Assembly: GCF_004570385.1 (NCBI RefSeq) | Contig: NZ_SPQL01000003.1 | Location: forward strand, 310,001-374,000 | Length of the DNA stretch: 64,000 nt | Origin: Blastococcus sp. CT_GayMR19 | GTDB lineage: Bacteria; Actinomycetota; Actinomycetes; Mycobacteriales; Geodermatophilaceae | Direction: 5' to 3' | Part shown: piece by piece, positions 14,539 through 27,614 of the stretch | Numbering within the stretch: position 1 is the stretch's first letter | Layout: each line of letters begins with the position of its first letter | Notes under the pieces: generated by a model | What the model was told of the DNA's origin: nothing | The model's input: the letters and a program-made list of their open reading frames with translations, nothing else | Database searches by the model: none | Made by a program: the position numbers and the translations under genes

Positions 14539-16899
14539 CTATCCCCGGCTGCGTCGCCGGGGTTCGCAGCCGGCGGGCTGCCGCACCCGGTCCACCTGCG
14601 GCGGCGGCGGGATGTCCAGGGTCAGGTCCTCGTGCCCGACCGTGACCTGGCGGCCGTGGTGGCGGATGTCCAGCGGCTCGCCGTCCTCCAGCCGGTAGGT
14701 CGCCTTGTCCGGGGTGACCGCCACGGTGAGCCGCCGGCCCCGGTAGACCACCCGGAACCGCATGCGGGTGATGCGCGGAGGCAGCCGCGGTCCGAAGGTC
14801 AGCTCGCCGTTGTGGTCACGGAGCCCGCCGAAGCCGGCGACGGCGACCGTCCAGCCTCCCGCCATCGAGGCGATGTGCAGGCCGTGCCCGGCGTTGTGGT
14901 GCAGGTTCTGCAGGTCGGTGAGCGCCGCCTCGCCCCAGTAGTCGTGGGCCAGCTGCAGGTGCCCGGTCTCCGCCGCGACGACGGCCTGCTGGGTCGCGGA
15001 CAGCGAGGAGTCGCGGGTCGTCCGGGCCTCGTAGTAGGCGAAGTTGGCGATCTTCTCCTCGAGGGTGAACGCGTCGCCACGCAAGTGCAGCGCCATCACC
15101 AGGTCCGCCTGCTTGACGACCTGCTTGCGGTAGATGTCGAAGTAGGGATAGTGCAGCAGGAGCGGATAGCGCTCCGGCGGCGTGTTCCCGAAGTCCCACT
15201 CCTCGTGGTGGGTGAAGGCGTCGGACTGCATGTGCACCCCGCGCTGGGTGTCGTAGGGCACCGCCATGAGCGCCGCCGCACGCAGCCAGACCTCGACCTC
15301 GTCCGCGGTGACCGCCAGCCGGCCACCCACCTCGGGCTGCCGCCGCACCGCCTCGGCCGCCTCACGCAGGTTCCGCTGGGCCATGAGATTCGTGTAGACG
15401 TTGTTGTCCACGACCGCGGTGTACTCGTCCGGCCCGGTCACGCCGTCGATGCGGAAGCCGTGCTCGGGATCGAAGTGCCCGAGCGAGGCCCACAGTCGCG
15501 CCGTCTCGACCAGCAGCTCGGCCCCGAAGTCGCGGTCGAAGTCGTCGTCGAGGGTCGCGTTGTAGTACCGGACGACGGCGTCGGCGATGTCGGCGTTGAT
15601 GTGGAAGGCGGCCGTGCCCGCCGGCCAGTAGCCCGACGTCTCCTCGCCGCGGATGGTCCGCCAGGGGAACGCCGCCCCGTTCAGTCCCAGCACACGCGCC
15701 CGCTCCCGGGCCATGTCCAGGATCGAGTGCCGCCACCGCAGCGCGTCACGGACGGCGTGCGGTGCGGTGTAGGTGAGCACCGGCAGCACGTAGGTCTCGG
15801 TGTCCCAGAAGGTGTGCCCGTCGTACCCGGGGCCGGTCAGCCCCTTCGCCGGGATCGGCTGGCGCTCCCCGCGCAGCCCGGCCTGCAGGACGTGGAACAT
15901 CCCCACCCGCACCGCCTGCTGGAGCTCGTCGTCCCCCTCGATCTCGACGTCGCACTCGTCCCAGTGCTGGTCGAGCAGTTCGCGCTGCTCCCGGACCAGC
16001 CGGTCCCAGCCGGCCAGCTTGGCCGTCGCCAGCGAGGCCTCCACCTGGTCGCGGACCGCGGCGTCCGACCGCCGCGAGGACCAGCCGTAGGCGATGAACT
16101 TGGTCAGCCTGAGCACGCCCCCGGGCGGGATCCGCGCCGCCAGCGTGTACCGGGCCAGGTCGCCGCTGGCCTCGATGTCCTCGGTGCTCGTGTCGGGGAT
16201 CTCGAGCACGTGGTCCATGCCGGCGGCGACGCGCAGCCGGCTGCGCCTGGTCCGGTGCACCAGCACGGCCCGCCGCCCGCGGGCGACGGCCTGCTCGCAC
16301 TGCAGGGGCTTGGCGAGCGCCGCCGCAGCCCGCGGATCGTCACCACCGCTGCCGTGACCGGCCTCGTTGGCCAGCAGATCCGACTGCAGGGCCACGTAGA
16401 GATCGCCGAGGTCGTCGGTCACCTCGACCTGGTACTGGATCGCGGCGATGGACCGGCGGACGAGCGAGACCAGCCGGGTGCTCGTCACGCGCACCGTGCG
16501 GCCGCCCGGCGACTGCCATTCCGTCGTCCGCCGGAGGACGCCTCCGCGCAGATCGAGCGTCCGGCGGTGCTCGACGACCTCCCCGTAGTTGAGGTCGAGC
16601 GGGGAGTCCTTGACCAGCAGCCGGATCAGCTTGGCGTCGGTCACGTTGACGACCGTCTGCCCCATCTCCGGGAACCCGTAGCCGGTCTCGGCATGCGGCA
16701 GGGGCCGCTCCTCGAAGAACCCGTTGAGGTAGGTCCCAGGGACGACGACCGGCTCGCCCTCCTCGAACGATCCGCGCATGCCGATGTGCCCGTTGGCCAG
16801 CGCGAACACCGACTCGTGGACGCCGAGCGAGGCGTGGTCCAGGCCGATCTCGGTCAGCGACCACGGCTCGATCGGGAAGGTCGCCCGCCCCTCCGTCAT
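14539..16899 (-). CDS. GH65 family glycoside phosphorylase/hydrolase
   Basis: 786 residues: an N-terminal beta-sandwich, an (alpha/alpha)6 barrel and a C-terminal beta domain. The catalytic glutamate is in GVTGPDEYTAVVDN and the phosphate-side loop in HNAGHGLHIASM. FWDTETYVLPVL and HINADIADAV are conserved GH65 barrel segments. Members split trehalose, maltose or kojibiose with phosphate, giving beta-glucose 1-phosphate and glucose. It is fused by a four-base overlap to a beta-phosphoglucomutase gene, which fits a phosphorylase making beta-glucose 1-phosphate. The exact disaccharide cannot be read from sequence; trehalose or maltose is likely. Confidence 0.92.
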   Translation of the reverse strand: MTEGRATFPIEPWSLTEIGLDHASLGVHESVFALANGHIGMRGSFEEGEPVVVPGTYLNGFFEERPLPHAETGYGFPEMGQTVVNVTDAKLIRLLVKDSPLDLNYGEVVEHRRTLDLRGGVLRRTTEWQSPGGRTVRVTSTRLVSLVRRSIAAIQYQVEVTDDLGDLYVALQSDLLANEAGHGSGGDDPRAAAALAKPLQCEQAVARGRRAVLVHRTRRSRLRVAAGMDHVLEIPDTSTEDIEASGDLARYTLAARIPPGGVLRLTKFIAYGWSSRRSDAAVRDQVEASLATAKLAGWDRLVREQRELLDQHWDECDVEIEGDDELQQAVRVGMFHVLQAGLRGERQPIPAKGLTGPGYDGHTFWDTETYVLPVLTYTAPHAVRDALRWRHSILDMARERARVLGLNGAAFPWRTIRGEETSGYWPAGTAAFHINADIADAVVRYYNATLDDDFDRDFGAELLVETARLWASLGHFDPEHGFRIDGVTGPDEYTAVVDNNVYTNLMAQRNLREAAEAVRRQPEVGGRLAVTADEVEVWLRAAALMAVPYDTQRGVHMQSDAFTHHEEWDFGNTPPERYPLLLHYPYFDIYRKQVVKQADLVMALHLRGDAFTLEEKIANFAYYEARTTRDSSLSATQQAVVAAETGHLQLAHDYWGEAALTDLQNLHHNAGHGLHIASMAGGWTVAVAGFGGLRDHNGELTFGPRLPPRITRMRFRVVYRGRRLTVAVTPDKATYRLEDGEPLDIRHHGRQVTVGHEDLTLDIPPPPQVDRVRQPAGCEPRRRSRG

Positions 16900-17642
16900 G
16901 AGCCGTTCCCGAGCAGCTCGGAGAGGTCCTGGACGACGACGTCGGCACCCATCTCGGCGAGCTGTGCGGCCTGCCCGACCCGGTCCACCCCGACCACGAA
17001 CCCGAACCTGCCCGCCCGGCCCGCGGCCACGCCGGACAGCGCGTCCTCGTAGACCACTGCCTCGGCAGGCTCGACGCCCAGGGCCCGCGCGCCGGCGAGG
17101 AACGTGTCCGGCTCCGGCTTGCCGCGCAGGTGGTCCCGGGCCGCGGTGATGCCGTCCACGCGGACGTCGATGAGGTCGGCGAAACCGCCGGCGGCGATGA
17201 CCTGCGCGCCGTTCGCCGACGCGGTCACCACGGCGGTGGCCAGGCCGGCCTCCTTGACCGCCCGCAGGTAGCGGACCGATCCCTCGTAGACCTCGACGCC
17301 GTGCTCCTCCAGCTCGCGCAGCACGAGCTCGTTCTTGCGGGTGGCGATGGCCTGCACGGTGGCGGCGTCGGCGGGGTCACCCGGGGCACCCTCCGGCAGC
17401 ACGATGCTGCGGCTGGCGAGGAAGCCCCGGACACCGTCGGCCCGGTGCCGGCCGTCCACGTAGGCGTTGTAGTCGGCCTGGCTGAACTCTGCCGTCCCTG
17501 CCGCGTGGGCACGGAGGAACTCGTCGAACGTGCGCTTCCAGGCTGCGAAGTGCACGGTCGCCGTGCGGGTGAGCACACCGTCGAGGTCGAAGAGGCAGGC
17601 GCGGATCGAGTCCGGTAGGCCGAAAGGCCCGGGAGCTGGCAC
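16896..17642 (-). CDS. Beta-phosphoglucomutase (HAD superfamily)
   Basis: 248 residues. HAD motif I is FDLDGVLT (nucleophile and acid/base Asp), motif II is VVTASANG, the lysine of motif III is in GKPEPD, and motif IV is VYEDALSG. A cap domain lies between motifs I and II. The enzyme converts beta-glucose 1-phosphate to glucose 6-phosphate through the 1,6-bisphosphate. GTG at 17642 is used. Coupled translationally to the GH65 gene, so disaccharide phosphorolysis feeds straight to glycolysis. Confidence 0.92.
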   Translation of the reverse strand: MPAPGPFGLPDSIRACLFDLDGVLTRTATVHFAAWKRTFDEFLRAHAAGTAEFSQADYNAYVDGRHRADGVRGFLASRSIVLPEGAPGDPADAATVQAIATRKNELVLRELEEHGVEVYEGSVRYLRAVKEAGLATAVVTASANGAQVIAAGGFADLIDVRVDGITAARDHLRGKPEPDTFLAGARALGVEPAEAVVYEDALSGVAAGRAGRFGFVVGVDRVGQAAQLAEMGADVVVQDLSELLGNGS

Positions 17643-17804
17643 GGTGCGACGCTACCGGCGGGGAGCCGCCCGCACGTGTCGGAACGGCTGCAGTCGCGTA
17701 TCGACTCGCTGTGCACCTTCGTCGCACGGTCGACGGGCGGCCACGGGCACACCTGCCTAGGGTCGCTCCGGGAAGAATGCCCCCGGACCGAGGAGAGAAC
17801 CGCC

Positions 17805-18350
17805 ATGCGCGACCGGCCGACGCCGCCCGACCCGTACGACTTCCTGCCCCAGGTACCGAGCTTCACGGTCACCAGCAGTGACGTGTCCGACGGGGCGGTC
17901 CTGCCGCTGCCGCAGGTGAGCGGGGTGATGGGCGCCGGCGGCGAGGACCGCTCCCCTCAGCTGTCCTGGTCGGGGTTCCCCGAGGGCACCAGGAGCTTCG
18001 CCGTGACGGTGTACGACCCCGACGCCCCGACCGCGAGCGGTTTCTGGCACTGGGCCGTGGCGAACATCCCGGCCTCGGTCACCGAGCTGCCGGCGGGTGC
18101 CGGCGCCCAGGGCGGCGAGAACCTGCCCACGGGGGCGCTCCAGCTGCGCAACGACGGCGGCTTCGCCGGCTACGTGGGTGCGGCGCCACCGTCCGGGCAC
18201 GGCCCGCACCGGTACTTCGTGGTCGTGCACGCCGTCGACACCGACACCCTCGACGTCACCGCGGACACCACGCCCGCCGTCCTCGGGTTCAACCTGTTCT
18301 TCCACACGCTGGCGCGCGCCACGCTGGTCGCGACCTACGAGGAGAGCTGA
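17805..18350 (+). CDS. PEBP (YbhB/YbcL-like) protein
   Basis: 181 residues of the phosphatidylethanolamine-binding fold. Conserved pieces are [18 protein letters not shown] (landmark LSWSG), YDPDAPT, the pocket segment [10 protein letters not shown] and [12 protein letters not shown]. There is no signal peptide, so the protein is cytoplasmic. Family members bind anionic ligands and their bacterial role is poorly defined. AGGAGA precedes ATG at 17805. Monocistronic. Confidence 0.9.
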   Translation: MRDRPTPPDPYDFLPQVPSFTVTSSDVSDGAVLPLPQVSGVMGAGGEDRSPQLSWSGFPEGTRSFAVTVYDPDAPTASGFWHWAVANIPASVTELPAGAGAQGGENLPTGALQLRNDGGFAGYVGAAPPSGHGPHRYFVVVHAVDTDTLDVTADTTPAVLGFNLFFHTLARATLVATYEES

Positions 18351-18447
18351 CAACTCCTCTGCCACCGCGCGAGCGCGCAACGGAATCGACACACAACGGT
18401 TCCATGAAAGCTGCAGCACGGTTGCGTCCGGGGCGCACCATGGGGAC

Positions 18448-19353
18448 ATGGCCCCGGTCGGCTGCCCAGCCCAGCACGCCAGACGTGCACGGCTGCCGTC
18501 GGTCGTGCTCGCCCTTCTCCTGGCCGGCGCGGTGCTCGTGCCCGCCGGGCGGGCCGGCGCCCAGGGCCCGCCCGGCTCGGAACTGGTAGCGGCGGTCACG
18601 TCGGCATACCCGGGCATCGGCATTCTGGGGGTGGCCGTGGCCCACCAGTACACCCCGGTCGCGGGGTCGTCGTCGTCCGCGGCGGCCGAGGCGCGCTCCG
18701 CCCAATACGCGGCGGACAACGGCGACACGGCGGACAACGGCGACGCGGCGGCTCGCCCGTTCCCGGCCGCCTCGATGGTCAAGCTCTTCCTGGCCGAGGA
18801 CATCCTGCACCGGGCACGGATCGGGGAGCTCACGCTCGGTCCCGCCGACCTCCGGCAGTTGCAGGCGATGATCCGGCACTCCGACGACCCGGCCGCCTCC
18901 TCCCTCTGGGTGCGCTTCGGCGGGGCGGGCGCGGTGACCGCCGTGGCGGCCCGCTACGGACTGACCGGCACCGCACCCCCCGCCGTCCCGGGCCAATGGG
19001 GGCAGTCGACGACGACGGCGCGTGACCTCGCCCAGTTCCTCGCCCGGCTCCCGGCGGTCGCCCACCCCGCGGACGCCGGGACGCTCATGGTCTGGATGCG
19101 CACCGCGACCCCCGTGGCCGCCGACGGCTTCGACCAGAGCTTCGGCCTGTTCGGCACCGCCCCGGGTCTGCCCGCCGTGAAGCAGGGCTGGATGTGCTGC
19201 GTCAGCGGCAACCGGCACCTGCACTCCGTCGCCGTCGTCGGCGGCCGCATCGTGGTCCTGCTCAGCGAGGTGCCGCGGTCCGTCGGCTACGCCGAGGCGA
19301 CATCAGCGCTGACGACGGCCGCGGCGGCCATCCCGCTCCCGCATCAGCCCTGA
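18448..19353 (+). CDS. Secreted serine hydrolase of the class A beta-lactamase fold
   Basis: 301 residues. A signal peptide spans about residues 1-38 ([21 protein letters not shown]). The catalytic SMVK (S-x-x-K) follows [20 protein letters not shown] fills the position of the S-D-N loop, and VKQGWMC is the K-T-G-type strand, degenerate. A low-complexity stretch with repeated D-N-G-D-x-A-D lies before the catalytic serine. The degenerate motifs make true beta-lactamase activity unlikely; a peptidoglycan-related serine hydrolase or a non-catalytic relative is more plausible. Confidence 0.8.
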   Translation: MAPVGCPAQHARRARLPSVVLALLLAGAVLVPAGRAGAQGPPGSELVAAVTSAYPGIGILGVAVAHQYTPVAGSSSSAAAEARSAQYAADNGDTADNGDAAARPFPAASMVKLFLAEDILHRARIGELTLGPADLRQLQAMIRHSDDPAASSLWVRFGGAGAVTAVAARYGLTGTAPPAVPGQWGQSTTTARDLAQFLARLPAVAHPADAGTLMVWMRTATPVAADGFDQSFGLFGTAPGLPAVKQGWMCCVSGNRHLHSVAVVGGRIVVLLSEVPRSVGYAEATSALTTAAAAIPLPHQP

Positions 19354-19384
19354 CGACCGAGCTCCCGACGACGGAGCCTGGCCC

Positions 19385-20197
19385 TCAGTCGGCGGGGCGG
19401 CGGTCCGCGACGGCGGCCGTGGCGAGCCGGGCGAAGCCGACCCGCTCGTACACCCGCGCGACGTCGTCGTCGCCGGCCGCGAGGAAGACCATGTCCGCGG
19501 TCTCCCGGGCGTGCGCCACGAGCGCGGAGGCCATGCCGGCACCCAGGCCGCGGCCGCGCAGCCGCGGCGACGTGGCCACCCCGACCACCTCGCTGATCTC
19601 GCTGCCGCCGATGTCGACGGGCTGGTGGGAGCCGACGGCGACCGGTTGACCGTCCTCGACGGCGACCATCATCACCGTGCGGCCGGCCGCGATCCGCTCG
19701 CGCAGGGCCGCGGTCCGGGCACGCGCGTCGGGAGAGGTGTCGAGTGGCACGTCCCGGACATCGGCGCGCCCGCCGGGATGGGCGAACGCGGTGGCCGCGA
19801 CGCGCTGGTAGTGCGGCAGCTCGGGGTCGTCGGCACCCACCACGTAGAGCCGCACACCGGCGGGGAACAGCAGCTCCAGCGGGTCGACGGCGACGAGGAG
19901 GGGCAACTCCTCCACGGTCAGCCCCGCGGCACGGGCGGCGGCCGCCGCCTCCGGCGAGCACTCCGGCACCCACTCCAGGGCGACCGGCACCCCGCCATTT
20001 TCCTGCAGGGCCAGGGCCGCCCGGACGTCGTCCTCGGTCACCCGCCCGCCGCCGGCGCGGGGGCGGGCGGAATAGGGCCAGGCCGGGTCGCCGATCGGCA
20101 CGTCGAGAGCGCCCACGACCTCGATCCGCGCATCAGGGAGCGGCGCGGCGGCGTAGTAGCGCTCGATGCACTCGAGCAGCCCCGGACGGGTCGGCAC
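19385..20197 (-). CDS. GNAT-family N-acetyltransferase
   Basis: 270 residues; the C-terminal half is the GNAT core with [19 protein letters not shown] (the acetyl-CoA loop R-x-x-G-x-G/A) and a later [10 protein letters not shown]. The N-terminal half is a second, less conserved domain with [18 protein letters not shown]. Substrate unknown. GTG at 20197. Convergent with the serine hydrolase gene. Confidence 0.83.
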   Translation of the reverse strand: MPTRPGLLECIERYYAAAPLPDARIEVVGALDVPIGDPAWPYSARPRAGGGRVTEDDVRAALALQENGGVPVALEWVPECSPEAAAAARAAGLTVEELPLLVAVDPLELLFPAGVRLYVVGADDPELPHYQRVAATAFAHPGGRADVRDVPLDTSPDARARTAALRERIAAGRTVMMVAVEDGQPVAVGSHQPVDIGGSEISEVVGVATSPRLRGRGLGAGMASALVAHARETADMVFLAAGDDDVARVYERVGFARLATAAVADRRPAD

Positions 20198-20311
20198 ACC
20201 GGCACCCTAGACGCGGGAGGTGTCAGGAAGCCTCGGCTGCACCCGTCGGGGCCCCCTCCCCCACCCGGGCGGGTGACCCGAGGGCGGGGCCCTTCCCACG
20301 CGAACGGCACG

Positions 20312-21274
20312 ATGGTCGGTGTGACGGCCGGTGCCCGCAGCTCCATCTCGCCCTACGCGGTGTTCGACCGCGCCTCCTGGCGCGCGCTCGCCGAAGGGAC
20401 GCGGCTGCCGCTGGACGAGGAGGAGCTGCGCGGACTGGCCTCCCTGGGCGACCGCATCGACCTCGACGAGGTGGCGACGGTCTACCTGCCCCTGGCGGAG
20501 CTGCTGGGCCTGCACGTCACGGCGAGCCGCCGCCTGTGGGCGGCGCAGAGCGAGTTCCTCGGCAACACGACGGCCAAGGTGCCCTTCGTCATCGCCGTCG
20601 CCGGCAGCGTCGCCGTCGGCAAGAGCACGACCGCCCGCCTGCTGCAGACGCTGCTCGCCGCCTCGGCCGGCTCGCCGCGGGTCGACCTGGTGACCACCGA
20701 CGGCTTCCTGCACCCGAACGCGGTGCTCGAGGCCCGTGGACTGCTCGGCCGCAAGGGCTTTCCGGAGAGCTACGACCGACGGGCCCTGGCGCGCTTCCTC
20801 GCCGATGTGAAGTCCGGCCGCGAAGAGGTCTTCGCCCCGGTCTACGACCACCAGTCCTACGACGTCGTCCCGGACGTCCGGCAGGCCGTCGACCGACCCG
20901 ACATCCTCGTGCTCGAGGGCCTCAACGTCCTCCAGGCCGGGCGCCGGGCGGACGGGACGGCACCGGAGGTCTTCCTCTCCGACTTCTTCGACTTCTCCGT
21001 CTACGTCGACGCCGCGGAGGCCGACATCCAGAGCTGGTACGTCGAGCGCTTCCAGGCACTCCGGCGGACGGCGTTCCAGGACGCGACCGCCTACTTCCAC
21101 CGCTTCGCCGGCCTCACCGACGACGAGGCGCGGGCCACCGCTCTGGACATCTGGGCCTCGGTCAACGGGCCCAACCTGCGCAGCAACATCGCCCCGACCC
21201 GCTCCCGGGCGCGGCTGGTACTGCAGAAGGCCGCCGACCACTCCGTCCGCCGGGTGCTGCTGCGGAAGCTCTGA
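20312..21274 (+). CDS. coaA: Pantothenate kinase, type I
   Basis: 320 residues. Type I CoaA makes 4'-phosphopantothenate, the first step of coenzyme A synthesis. P-loop GSVAVGKST, then [17 protein letters not shown] and [11 protein letters not shown] are diagnostic; [14 protein letters not shown] marks the C-terminus. ATG at 20312 is taken; GTG at 20321 would shorten the protein by three residues, and neither has a clear ribosome site, so translation may start near the mRNA end. Monocistronic. Confidence 0.96.
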   Translation: MVGVTAGARSSISPYAVFDRASWRALAEGTRLPLDEEELRGLASLGDRIDLDEVATVYLPLAELLGLHVTASRRLWAAQSEFLGNTTAKVPFVIAVAGSVAVGKSTTARLLQTLLAASAGSPRVDLVTTDGFLHPNAVLEARGLLGRKGFPESYDRRALARFLADVKSGREEVFAPVYDHQSYDVVPDVRQAVDRPDILVLEGLNVLQAGRRADGTAPEVFLSDFFDFSVYVDAAEADIQSWYVERFQALRRTAFQDATAYFHRFAGLTDDEARATALDIWASVNGPNLRSNIAPTRSRARLVLQKAADHSVRRVLLRKL

Positions 21275-21444
21275 CCACGGCCCCACGCGGGCACTTGGCA
21301 GGAACTGACGACCCGTCCGGGTGATCTGGTGAGCGGCGTCACTCGCTCACGCTTCAGCCGAGGCGCACAGTTGCCGAACTGGTAATCAGACAAGCACGTT
21401 ACGTAATCCCGGCAGAACGCCGCTGACGCACGGAGAGAACTGCC

Positions 21445-21648
21445 ATGTGCCACCACCCGAAGACCTGCCCCGACGCCGCCAGCGAGGCGCGTGACCTCGC
21501 CACGGTGATCAGCAGCCACCCGGAGCAGGGCTGGCGACTGCTGTGCAACGGCGTCGTGCTGTTCGACGACGACGGCGAGCTGCTGCCCGACGGCCGGGCC
21601 GTGGGCGACCACCACACCTGGCTGGCCCCGGAGCTCGTCGCCGGCTGA
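21445..21648 (+). CDS. DUF5999 family protein, 67 aa
   Basis: Starts MCHHPKTCPDA with paired Cys/His, then HPEQGWRLLCNGVVLFDDDGELLPDGR, which matches the common actinobacterial DUF5999 pattern (often MCxHxxxCP and EQGWSLLCNGV). The N-terminal Cys and His may bind a metal. GGAGAG lies nine bases before the ATG. Function unknown. The upstream 170 bases contain a GTTACGTAAT string that could be part of its promoter. Confidence 0.8.
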   Translation: MCHHPKTCPDAASEARDLATVISSHPEQGWRLLCNGVVLFDDDGELLPDGRAVGDHHTWLAPELVAG

Positions 21649-21657
21649 CCGCTCCCG

Positions 21658-22248
21658 TCAGTTCCCGGCGGCCTGCCTGGCCGCTCGCTCCACCCGCTCC
21701 CGGTGGCCCGCCCACCACGCCTCGTCGCCCGGTGGCAGGTTGTCGTTGTCCTTCCGCATGCCGACGGCGCCGTCGATGAGCTCGCGGACGATGTCGGCGT
21801 GCCCGGCGTGCCGGTGGGTCTCGGCGGTCACGTGCACGAGGGCGCGGTGCAGGGTCAGCTCCCGGCGGTCCGGAGGCCACCAGGAGACCCGGCCGACCGC
21901 GTCCAGCGGGAGAGCCTCGATCGTCGCGTCAGCGTGGGCCCAGGCCCGGCGGTACAGCGCGACGATCTGCTCGCGGGACTCCCCCGCGGTGGCCCACAGG
22001 TCCGCGTTGTCCTCGACGTCCTCGACGAGCCAGGGCTGCGGCCCGTCGACCGGCCGGCCGAACGTCTCTCCGAAGTACCCCATCTCGACGTAGGCCAGGT
22101 GCTTGACCAGCCCGAGCAGGTTCGTGCCCGTCGGCGTCAGCGGGCGGCGGACGTCGTACTCGGACAGCCCCTCGAGCTTCCAGAGCAGGGCGTCGCGGCC
22201 CTGCTGGAGATAGCGCCGCAGGTCCGCCTTCGCTCCTGGCTCGCTCAT
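21658..22248 (-). CDS. DinB/DUF664 family protein
   Basis: 196 residues of the DinB-like four-helix bundle. The three metal-site histidines are expected in LLGLVKHLAYVE (His after LVK), and HVTAETHRHAGHADIVRE (two more). Members include mycothiol- and bacillithiol-dependent transferases; in actinobacteria mycothiol is the likely thiol, but this assignment is by family only. AGGGAGGG lies four bases before ATG at 22248. It is in the same orientation as gcvP. Confidence 0.86.
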   Translation of the reverse strand: MSEPGAKADLRRYLQQGRDALLWKLEGLSEYDVRRPLTPTGTNLLGLVKHLAYVEMGYFGETFGRPVDGPQPWLVEDVEDNADLWATAGESREQIVALYRRAWAHADATIEALPLDAVGRVSWWPPDRRELTLHRALVHVTAETHRHAGHADIVRELIDGAVGMRKDNDNLPPGDEAWWAGHRERVERAARQAAGN

Positions 22249-22288
22249 GGTGCCCTCCCTGCCAGCACCGGCGGACACGTCCGTGCCG

Positions 22289-25285
<2,997 letters not shown>

Positions 25286-25295
25286 TGCTGCGACG

Positions 25296-26227
25296 CTACC
25301 AGCGGCCCACCTCCCGGCCGGACCGTGCGCGGCGCCGGTACTCGCCCGGCGGCACACCGGCATAGCGGACGAACGCCGCGGAGAAGGCGGACTCCGAGCC
25401 GTAGCCCACACGGGACGCCACGACGGCGGCGGTCGCGTTCCCGCCACCCAGCAGCGTCATGGCCCGCCGTATCCGGCAGCCGTGGACGTACTGCATCGGT
25501 GGCTGTCCGATCGTCGCCGAGAACCGAGCCGCGAACGCCGCCCGCGAGAGTCCCGCCAGCCGCGCCAGCGACGGCAGCGTCCACGGCGCCGCCAGGTCCG
25601 CGTGGACCGCGGTCAGCACCGCAGCGAGCGCCGGGTCGCCCAGCGCCCGCAACCAGCCGGGCTCGCCGGCCGTCTCGGCGTGGTGTCGCAGCGCGCGCGT
25701 CACGAGGGCATCGGACAGACGCGCCATGACGACGTCGCTCCCCGGCCCCGCCTCCGTGGCCTCGGCGGTGAGCGCCCCGGTCAGCCCGGACAGCCACGGC
25801 GGGCTGCTCCCCCGGCTGCCCGGCACGTGGATGCAGCGCGGGAAGCCGGCGACCGCGGGATGGCCCTCGTCGCCGAGGAAGAAGGCGCCGCAGACGATGA
25901 GGGTCGGCTCGCCGACGTCCCCGACCTCGACCCGGGTGCCCGTGGCCGCCCGGGCCAGCCGATCGACGACAGCTCGCGGCCTCGTGCGGGTCCGGCGGAA
26001 CGGAGGATGTGGGAGTCCGCACGCGGGAGGACGACCAGGTCGCCGGCGTGGAGTTCACGGCCGGCCCCGTCGTCGTCCAGCTCCAGCACGCAACGGCCCT
26101 CCACGACGACGTGCACGCCACGCAGTCCGCCGTCGAAGCGCAGCCGCCACGGCGCACGCAGTGCGAGGACGCGGTAGGCGGCGCTGTCCAGCCGCAGTTC
26201 CTTCAGCACCGCGCTGAGCAGGTCCAT
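25296..26227 (-). pseudogene. AraC-family regulator broken by a one-base frameshift
   Basis: ATG at 26227 opens an N-terminal cupin segment (MDLLSAVLKELRLDSAAYRV) as in the cupin_6 AraC group. About 85 codons later the frame must shift: the cupin domain continues in another frame as EVGDVGEPTLIVCGAFF, and on to an AraC HTH domain ([48 protein letters not shown]). The break lies at about 25950-25975; a one-base deletion relative to an ancestor would explain it. This is either a true pseudogene or a sequence error. It is divergent from a VOC protein gene, its likely target, and directly upstream of gcvP. Confidence 0.8.
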
Positions 26228-26354
26228 GGCGCTTCCCCGGGCACGGTCGCCCCTGGACGAACGAGGAAGAAGTCGGGACGGATGCGGATGGATCATCCGC
26301 CGAGCGGTTCCTAGCGTCCATGGGCATCAGCGCCTCCGAGCCGAAGGACGTCCC

Positions 26355-27002
26355 ATGACCGCTCTCGAGCAGGGCCCATCCCTCCCGGCCGTACGGTCCG
26401 GCGACCTCGTCGGGCTCGTGCAGGTCACGATCCCGGTGACCGATCTGGCGCGCAGCGCGGCCTGGTACCGCGACCTGCTGGGACTGCAGTACGTGCGGGA
26501 GTTCGGGGACGGTGAGGGTGACACCGGATGCGCGCTGGCCGACTGGAACGCCCGGTTCCTGGTCGCCCTGCGGCTGCGCTCGACGACGGCCGGGGACGCC
26601 GATCTACGGGGCGAGCACCCGATCGTCGTCGAGGCGGCTGATGCCTCCGCGGCCGCCCGGGTGAGGGCCCGCGCCGACGCGATGGGGATGCGCTGGACCG
26701 AAGGGCGGCACGCCGACGGCAGCTGGACGGAGTTCCTGGACCCCGACGGCATCGCCGTGCGCATGGTCCACGACGCCGCCGGGCCCAGGTTGTTCCTGGG
26801 CGTGCGCTGGACGCCGGACGGCGTGGAGTTCTACGAGCACCCGCGGTCGGTCCTGCCGCCCGAAAGTATGAGGACCCGGGGCCAGGCGACACGGAGCCAG
26901 CGCTCCGCCCTGTCCCTCGGTCGACCGAGCAGTGTGCGACTGCTCAGGCGCCGACGGCGCGGGCGCGGCGGCGCTTCGACAGCTCGTCGTCCGCCGAGCT
27001 GA
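26355..27002 (+). CDS. VOC superfamily protein with an anomalous tail
   Basis: ATG at 26355 gives 215 residues. Residues 15-155 form a VOC fold: VQVTIPVTDLARSAAWYRDLLGL (landmark SAAWYRDLLGL), FLVALRL, WTEFLDPDGIAVRMVHD. After FYEHPRSVLPPES the frame continues with low-complexity, Arg-rich residues and runs 59 bases over the end of the convergent MerR gene, so the last roughly 40 residues probably arise from loss of an earlier stop. Divergent from the broken AraC gene, with 127 bases between, suggesting a regulator-target pair. Function unknown. Confidence 0.72.
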   Translation: MTALEQGPSLPAVRSGDLVGLVQVTIPVTDLARSAAWYRDLLGLQYVREFGDGEGDTGCALADWNARFLVALRLRSTTAGDADLRGEHPIVVEAADASAAARVRARADAMGMRWTEGRHADGSWTEFLDPDGIAVRMVHDAAGPRLFLGVRWTPDGVEFYEHPRSVLPPESMRTRGQATRSQRSALSLGRPSSVRLLRRRRRGRGGASTARRPPS

Positions 27003-27519
27003 CGGGACCACCGTCGAGACGCTCGGCCGGGAGCTCGGCGAGCTCGCCGGACAGCTCACGGAGTGCGCCGGAGACGGCGATGCCGAAGACGCCCTGGCCG
27101 CCGGCGAGCAGGTCGACGACCTCTTCCGCCGACGTGCACTCGTAGACGGTGGCGCCGTCGGAGAACAGCGTGATGTTGGACAGTTCCTTGATGCCGCGGG
27201 TGCGCAGGTGGTCGACGGCCTTGCGGATGTTCTGCAGGGAGACGCCGGTGTCCAGGAGCCGCTTGACGACCTTGAGCACGAGGATGTCGCGGAACGAGTA
27301 CAGCCGCTGTGTGCCGGACCCCGTCGCGGTGCGCACGGACGGCGCGACCAGGCCGGTACGGGCCCAGTAGTCGAGCTGGCGGTAGGTGATCCCTGCAGCA
27401 GCACAGGCCGTGGGACCGCGGTAGCCGACCAGGTCGGTGTCGACCTCGTCGTACGCGGGAGCCCCGACAGCGGCGTCACTGAAGAGCTGACCCTGGGACC
27501 CGTCGTTCTGGTCGCTCAC
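26944..27519 (-). CDS. MerR-family regulator, Rv1830-like
   Basis: 191 residues. The N-terminal winged helix (GYRGPTACAAAGITYRQLDYWARTGLV, landmark YRQLDYWARTGL) is MerR type; no metal-binding cysteine array follows, so it is a dimeric non-metal member. The middle has a long helix, and the C-terminus is charged. GTG at 27519 with AGGAGGA eight bases upstream. The gene order (MerR, bifunctional nuclease, second MerR, GarA, GcvH) matches Rv1830 to Rv1826 of M. tuberculosis. A direct-repeat element lies upstream. Confidence 0.88.
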   Translation of the reverse strand: MSDQNDGSQGQLFSDAAVGAPAYDEVDTDLVGYRGPTACAAAGITYRQLDYWARTGLVAPSVRTATGSGTQRLYSFRDILVLKVVKRLLDTGVSLQNIRKAVDHLRTRGIKELSNITLFSDGATVYECTSAEEVVDLLAGGQGVFGIAVSGALRELSGELAELPAERLDGGPVSSADDELSKRRRARAVGA

Positions 27520-27582
27520 GTCCAGCGTCCTCCTCTGGTCCCGCCCCGCTCGCGCGGTCCGGGTCGACGGCCTCGCACCTGA

Positions 27583-27614
27583 TGGGCCTTGCAACCGGTG
27601 GGCATTGCACCCAC
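27583..27614. promoter_or_regulatory. Direct repeats GGGCxTTGCAxCC upstream of the MerR gene
   Basis: GGGCCTTGCAACC and GGGCATTGCACCC are spaced by one 16-base period. The second copy lies inside a GTGGG-N7-CCCAC inverted repeat (27598-27614). They are 64-95 bases before the GTG start, a plausible autoregulatory MerR site. Confidence 0.4.

Noticed and set aside
14632-17052. An 800-codon plus-strand frame opposite the GH65 gene
   Set aside because: Antisense to a gene with intact catalytic motifs; composition is V/R/D/G shadow coding.
25940-25980. Programmed frameshifting in the AraC gene
   Set aside because: No slippery heptamer or stimulatory structure stands out; a deletion is the simplest account.
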